64,000 nt of DNA from Planctomyces sp. (GTDB lineage: Bacteria; Planctomycetota; Planctomycetia; Planctomycetales; Planctomycetaceae): the NCBI GenBank assembly GCA_005778225.1, contig SXPC01000293.1, forward strand, positions 1-64,000, given 5' to 3'. Positions 60,805 to 64,000 of the stretch are shown in pieces; the stretch's first letter is position 1; every line of letters begins with the position of its first letter. The notes beneath the pieces were generated by a model. That model was not told the DNA's origin, made no database searches, and worked only from the letters and a program-made list of their open reading frames with translations. A program made the translations under genes and the position numbers.

Positions 60805-62430
60805 ATGCTAACTCCCGAATCGACTCCGAACAACCACGCCGTCGAGCCGCCACGCAGCCTCGGGCGAATCCTGTTGCAGATGGGCCCCGGGCTCATCATC
60901 GCAGGCTCGATCGTTGGGTCGGGTGAACTCATCTCGACGACCAAAACCGGCGCCCAGTCCGGGGTCACCCTGCTGTGGCTCATTCTCTTCGGCTGCATCA
61001 TCAAAGTCTTCGCCCAGGTCGAGATCGGTCGACACACAATTCTGACCGGCCAATCCTCTCTCCGCGCACTCAACAGCGTCCCCGGTAAGATCGGGCCGAT
61101 CAACTTCATCCTCTGGACCTGGATCGCGATGATGCTCGTCAGCGTCGTCCAGCTTGGCGGGATCGTTGGAGGCGTCGGCCAGTCCCTCGCGATCGCCTGC
61201 CCGATCACCCGCGATTACGTCAACGCGATCGCGATCCCCAGCAAAGGGGAACTCAAACATTACATTAAGTACCGCAACGCCATCGACACCCAGCACGAAT
61301 CCTTCACCTCCCTGCCCGACGAAGAGCAGACACGCCTCCTACGAGGCATCGACCGCATCGAACAACAACTCTCGATCGCTGGCTCTCCCGGTGAGGAAGC
61401 CCTCAGACTCGTACGAGAAACTGGGGATTGGGCAGACCCTTATACCTATGACGATAAACTCTGGGCACTGATCATGGCCGTCCTGACATCCTATCTGCTT
61501 TACGTCGGATCCTACTCACTGCTGCAGAACCTTACGACCGCCTTCGTCTTCACCTTCACACTCGTGACAATCGGCAACGTCGTCGCCTTACAATTCACCC
61601 CCAACTGGGCGGTCACCTCGACACAGGTTCTTGAAGGCCTCTCCTTCAAACTGCCGCCGAAGACGTCATCCTCCAATCCCCTCAGCACCGCGCTGGATGC
61701 TTTCGGCGTCATCGGCGTCGGAGCAGCAGAGCTGATTCAATACCCTTACTGGTGCTTAGAGAAAGGCTACGCCAAACACGTCGGCTACCGCGACAACAGC
61801 GAAGCCTGGGCGACCCGCGCGACCGGCTGGATCAAGATTATGATGCTCGATTCGTTTCTCTCGATGATCGTCTACACGATCGCGACCGTCGCATTCCTGA
61901 TCCTCGGCGCCTCTGTCTTGTACCCCGAAGGTCTCGACCCCGACGGCATGCGGATGGTGAGTACACTCGCAGCCGCGTATCGCCCCATCTTCGGCATCTA
62001 CGCCAGCTGGCTGTTCCTGCTGGGAGCATTCTGCGTCTTGTTCTCAACGTTTCTGGTCGCCAACGCTGGCCACGCCCATACCCTCGCTGACTTCTTCAGC
62101 ATGCTTGGCTGGCGAAAAGACACCAGCGAGGTCGCATCGAATCGAAACATCGCCACCTGGGGAGCAGTCTTGCCGATGCTCAACTTCGCGATGTACTGCA
62201 CCGGTGCCAATCCTGTCCGGGCGATCCTGCTCGCCGGCATGATGCAGGCCCTCCTGCTCCCGATGATCGGTATCGGCACGCTGATGTTCCGCTACTCCAA
62301 CAAAGACCCCCGCTTCAAACCCGCCCTCTGGTGGGACATCTGCCTGATCCTCTCCGTCCTCTCCTTCATCACGATTGCCAGCTGGACCCTCTACGAAAAA
62401 GGCCGCTACCTCCTAAGCCTGCTCGCGTAG
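60805..62430 (+). CDS. Nramp family divalent metal transporter
   Basis: GPGLIIAGSIVGSGELISTTKTGAQSG, multi-TM pattern; stop codon TAG lies inside a family A repeat. Confidence 0.87.
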   Translation: MLTPESTPNNHAVEPPRSLGRILLQMGPGLIIAGSIVGSGELISTTKTGAQSGVTLLWLILFGCIIKVFAQVEIGRHTILTGQSSLRALNSVPGKIGPINFILWTWIAMMLVSVVQLGGIVGGVGQSLAIACPITRDYVNAIAIPSKGELKHYIKYRNAIDTQHESFTSLPDEEQTRLLRGIDRIEQQLSIAGSPGEEALRLVRETGDWADPYTYDDKLWALIMAVLTSYLLYVGSYSLLQNLTTAFVFTFTLVTIGNVVALQFTPNWAVTSTQVLEGLSFKLPPKTSSSNPLSTALDAFGVIGVGAAELIQYPYWCLEKGYAKHVGYRDNSEAWATRATGWIKIMMLDSFLSMIVYTIATVAFLILGASVLYPEGLDPDGMRMVSTLAAAYRPIFGIYASWLFLLGAFCVLFSTFLVANAGHAHTLADFFSMLGWRKDTSEVASNRNIATWGAVLPMLNFAMYCTGANPVRAILLAGMMQALLLPMIGIGTLMFRYSNKDPRFKPALWWDICLILSVLSFITIASWTLYEKGRYLLSLLA

Positions 62431-62534
62431 GGTCCGCTGTGCGGACCGTAAATCGCGTGAGTGAAAAGTTTGGGAGTGAATGGGTGTTGGTTGACATTCC
62501 ATCCTCAATAGATGGTCCGCACAGCGGACCCTAC
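62427..62534. repeat. REPIN-like inverted doublet of palindrome family A
   Basis: GTAGGGTCCGCTGTGCGGACC (62427..62447) and exact reverse complement GGTCCGCACAGCGGACCCTAC (62514..62534). Confidence 0.9.
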
Positions 62535-62539
62535 AAAAA

Positions 62540-64000
62540 CTACTCCTGCGATTTCACCTGAATCTTCAACCCCTGCATCAACTCAATCGTGGGCAGGAAC
62601 AGCGCAATCGGAAAAGGCGACTCACCCGCCAGGCTCGATTGTGCCAGCTTGATATGCCCCGCTCCAATCCCTCCTTGACCCAGCGTGGCATCGACCGGCA
62701 GCCAGCGGTCGCCAACCCAGGCTTCTGTCCACATGTGACCTCCGAAAGAATTCAGCGCATCGACATAAACCAGCCCTACACAAACGCGCGATGGAATCTC
62801 TTTCACCCGCAACAGCGCAGCCAGCAGAACCGCATGCTCCGTACAATCACCCTGCAATGACTTCGCAACTTCCGCAGCCGTCGCAAATGCAGTACTGAAA
62901 TCCTTCCGATTGAGACGCTTAAAGACTTCCTTCTCGAGCGCGAGCGCCTTCTCTCCCGGCGTCCCCGTCACATTGATCGCCTTCGCCAGCGCCATGAGCT
63001 CAGGATCTTTCAGCTCCAGGTACAACGAAGACGCCAGGTACTCATCGGGTTTGACCTGATTGAGATCGGCCTCAGGATTGACGGGGAACTTGCCCTCCGC
63101 ATCGATTTCGATCTGGATGATCCGCTGATCGCCGGATTTCTTCTCAGTGACCTTCTGATACCTCCCGCTGGGAATCTGGCTGATACTCGAAGATGAGGGC
63201 ACGCTGAGCGAGTACATCGCATGGCGCGTCCGGTGCCCCTTCTCCAGAGGCGGTGTCGGCTTGACCAGCGAGTTCATTCCAATATCAATCATCTTCGGCA
63301 TGATCTCGGTCAGCGCGATCTCCTTGGTCGTTGCCTGCGTGACCAGGTTCATCCCCATCTGCTGAACTTCACTCCGCACGAATTTATTCTTCGCATCGAG
63401 AAAAACTTTACTCACCGTCCCCGGCAGCAGACTGCTCTTCTCCAGGATGACGTTATACGTCCTTTCCTTGCCCGCCTTGTCTTTAACGACGACCTCCCCT
63501 TGCCCGGTATGCGTAATCGTCGCGATCTGGCTGTACTCAGCCATAAAGACTTTCATCTGTCGGACATCTCCCTTTTTCAAGGGCTTCGTCTCAAGCAGGT
63601 AAGAGGCGTAATCTGCACTCATAAAGTCATCGTTCCAGGGAATTTCTTTCTTCGCCTGCGAATTGCCGGTCCCCGTTGTGACTTTCATGACTTTCCCGTC
63701 GCGCACACCGCTGCTGGTGATCGACATGAGAGGCTTGTTGTCCATCTCGAACTGAAACGACTTCACGTTCCCATCCGCCGACTGCACAGTGACATGGGTT
63801 GCATCAATGGCAATCGTCTGTCCGAACCGGCTGACTTCCAGGTGCTCGTTGGACGTAAAGGTGAGCTCACCATCCTGACCGACACTTCGCGCCGATTTGC
63901 GATAACCCGCAGGGTTGCCATCAATCAGAATCTGTTCCCACGTCTCTTCGCTCTCTGCAGCAAAGATGCTGGGCTGCAGACAGAAAAAACTACAAACAAT
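62540..64000 (-). CDS. Transglutaminase-like domain protein, 5' end outside the window
   Basis: LQGDCTEHAVLLAALLRVKEIPSRVCVGLVYVDALNSFGGHMWTEAWVGDRWLPVDATLG; the frame stays open from 63787 to the window edge (reads ...CLQPSIFAAESEETWEQILIDGNPAGYRKSA...). Confidence 0.88.
   Translation of the reverse strand: MVCSFFCLQPSIFAAESEETWEQILIDGNPAGYRKSARSVGQDGELTFTSNEHLEVSRFGQTIAIDATHVTVQSADGNVKSFQFEMDNKPLMSITSSGVRDGKVMKVTTGTGNSQAKKEIPWNDDFMSADYASYLLETKPLKKGDVRQMKVFMAEYSQIATITHTGQGEVVVKDKAGKERTYNVILEKSSLLPGTVSKVFLDAKNKFVRSEVQQMGMNLVTQATTKEIALTEIMPKMIDIGMNSLVKPTPPLEKGHRTRHAMYSLSVPSSSSISQIPSGRYQKVTEKKSGDQRIIQIEIDAEGKFPVNPEADLNQVKPDEYLASSLYLELKDPELMALAKAINVTGTPGEKALALEKEVFKRLNRKDFSTAFATAAEVAKSLQGDCTEHAVLLAALLRVKEIPSRVCVGLVYVDALNSFGGHMWTEAWVGDRWLPVDATLGQGGIGAGHIKLAQSSLAGESPFPIALFLPTIELMQGLKIQVKSQE

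Overview
The window is about 64 kb of a planctomycete-type chromosome, judged by gene content: DUF1549/DUF1553 and DUF1501 proteins, BBP7, a YTV-type Cys-rich protein, DUF1559 pseudopilins and ECF sigma factors with very long C-terminal extensions. It is mostly ordinary housekeeping and accessory coding sequence. Main loci are: a 5'-truncated tandem UvrA; an AI-2E permease; a DUF4038 glycosidase; NUDIX; a pseudopilin; HD-GYP; a GntR/Gfo-Idh-MocA/sugar isomerase/deoC cluster; bioA; HxlR-SDR-NIPSNAP; a HisA-like protein; a Ser/Thr kinase; purC; an inverse-autotransporter-like beta-helix adhesin with a BBP7 protein; a YTV-like protein; two divergent paralogous giant sigma-factor fusions; birA; a DUF1549/DUF1501/ECF sigma/anti-sigma-DUF1549 operon; archaeal-type phosphoglycerate mutase; aldose epimerase; an alcohol dehydrogenase; Nramp; and a transglutaminase-like protein truncated at the right edge. 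The most interesting signal is non-coding: at least nine short palindromic or inverted repeat families. Several form REPIN-like inverted doublets that fill intergenic gaps. Some have entered coding sequence in frame (uvrA linkers, a giant sigma factor) or supply start or stop codons (a four-helix-bundle gene, bioA, Nramp). No tRNA, rRNA, CRISPR array, transposase or prophage was recognised. All calls come from reading the sequence and supplied translations; no database search was run.
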